Assembly (NCBI GenBank): GCA_903924805.1
Contig: CAIYCZ010000323.1
Location: forward strand, 1-6,408
Origin: an uncultured delta proteobacterium
Lineage (GTDB): Bacteria > Desulfobacterota > WTBG01 > CAIYCZ01
Length of the DNA stretch: 6,408 nucleotides
Direction of reading: 5' to 3'
The notes under the pieces were generated by a model. That model was not told where the DNA came from, ran no database searches, and was given only the letters and a program-made list of their open reading frames with translations. Of the stretch, positions 6,057 to 6,408 are shown one piece after another (within the stretch, counting starts at the first letter, position 1; each line of letters starts with the position of its first letter). The translations under genes were made by a program, and so were the position numbers.

Positions 6057-6408
6057 ATGAAAAATATGAATCGCACAAAAGTTAAAAAGTCAAAAGATGA
6101 AAGAGGATATATCCATGTGTATACGGGGAATGGCAAAGGGAAAACATCTGCTGCCCTGGGGTTAGCGTTTCGCGCAATGGGTAACGGTATGCGCTCTTAT
6201 ATTGCACAGTTCATGAAAGGACAGCACTACAGTGAATTGCGGGCTGCCGACATGGTCTCATCATATATAACCATTGAACAGTTTGGCAGAGATACCTTTC
6301 TGCACATAAGCGAAGTGCGTTCGGATGATGATGTCAAAATGGCCCGTACCGGGCTCAAAAAGGCCGAAAAAGAGATGCTTTCGGGTAAATACAAGATTAT
6401 TATTCTTG
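6057..6408 (+). CDS. cobO: Cob(I)yrinic acid a,c-diamide adenosyltransferase (CobO/BtuR family), 3' truncated
   Basis: The first 117 residues of a CobO/BtuR (CobA-type) corrinoid adenosyltransferase; the family is usually about 170-200 residues. After a basic N-terminus the sequence reads 'GYIHVYTGNGKGKTSAALG', with the P-loop GNGKGKT at 24-30. This is the family's hallmark, followed by 'LAFRAMGNGMRSYIAQFMKG', also characteristic. The enzyme transfers adenosyl from ATP to the cobalt of reduced corrinoids, for adenosylcobalamin synthesis or salvage, in the cytoplasm. ATG 6057 is chosen because AGGTG (6048-6052) lies 4 bases upstream; a second ATG at 6066 is less well placed. It lies 84 bases after the fusion gene and belongs to an unrelated pathway, so it may have its own promoter: TATACT at 6032-6037 is a fair -10 box, but there is no convincing -35. 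The downstream part runs off the window. Confidence 0.92.
   Translation, partial: MKNMNRTKVKKSKDERGYIHVYTGNGKGKTSAALGLAFRAMGNGMRSYIAQFMKGQHYSELRAADMVSSYITIEQFGRDTFLHISEVRSDDDVKMARTGLKKAEKEMLSGKYKIIIL

Overview
The window comes from a Gram-negative bacterium: it carries an LpxC (lipid A) domain, an NtrY-type membrane sensor kinase and a cobalamin adenosyltransferase. Base composition is moderate and codon use looks even across the genes. The gene mix (C25-type cysteine peptidase, S26 peptidase, NtrYX, CobO) would suit Desulfobacterota, Nitrospirota or a related candidate phylum, but nothing here fixes the taxon.

Layout. Positions 1-443 hold the C-terminal end of a secreted-type C25 (gingipain-like) peptidase. 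It overlaps by 4 bases a small S26 signal-peptidase-like gene (440-985). Directly after that stop, on the minus strand, lies a decayed fragment of an ABC transporter ATPase (about 985-1218). It keeps only the stretch between the Walker A and signature regions. An AT-rich spacer with several dyads (1219-1421) leads into ntrY (1422-3719). The next gene (3783-5972) is a single polypeptide with receiver, AAA+ (sigma54-type), Fis-like HTH and complete LpxC deacetylase domains. A partial cobO/btuR-like gene (6057 to the window end) follows.

The main point of interest is the fused gene. Its receiver domain keeps all phosphorylation residues and lies next to its probable kinase, NtrY. Its LpxC domain keeps all zinc-binding and catalytic residues. 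Between them, the AAA+ module has lost the GAFTGA loop, the Walker B Asp-Glu, the sensor I Asn and both arginine-finger positions, and the HTH recognition helix is atypical. The simplest reading is that an NtrX transcription factor has been turned into a phosphorylation-responsive regulatory arm of LpxC. NtrY signalling would then act directly on the committed step of lipid A synthesis. This is inference from sequence. I know of no characterised precedent, but I could not search for one.
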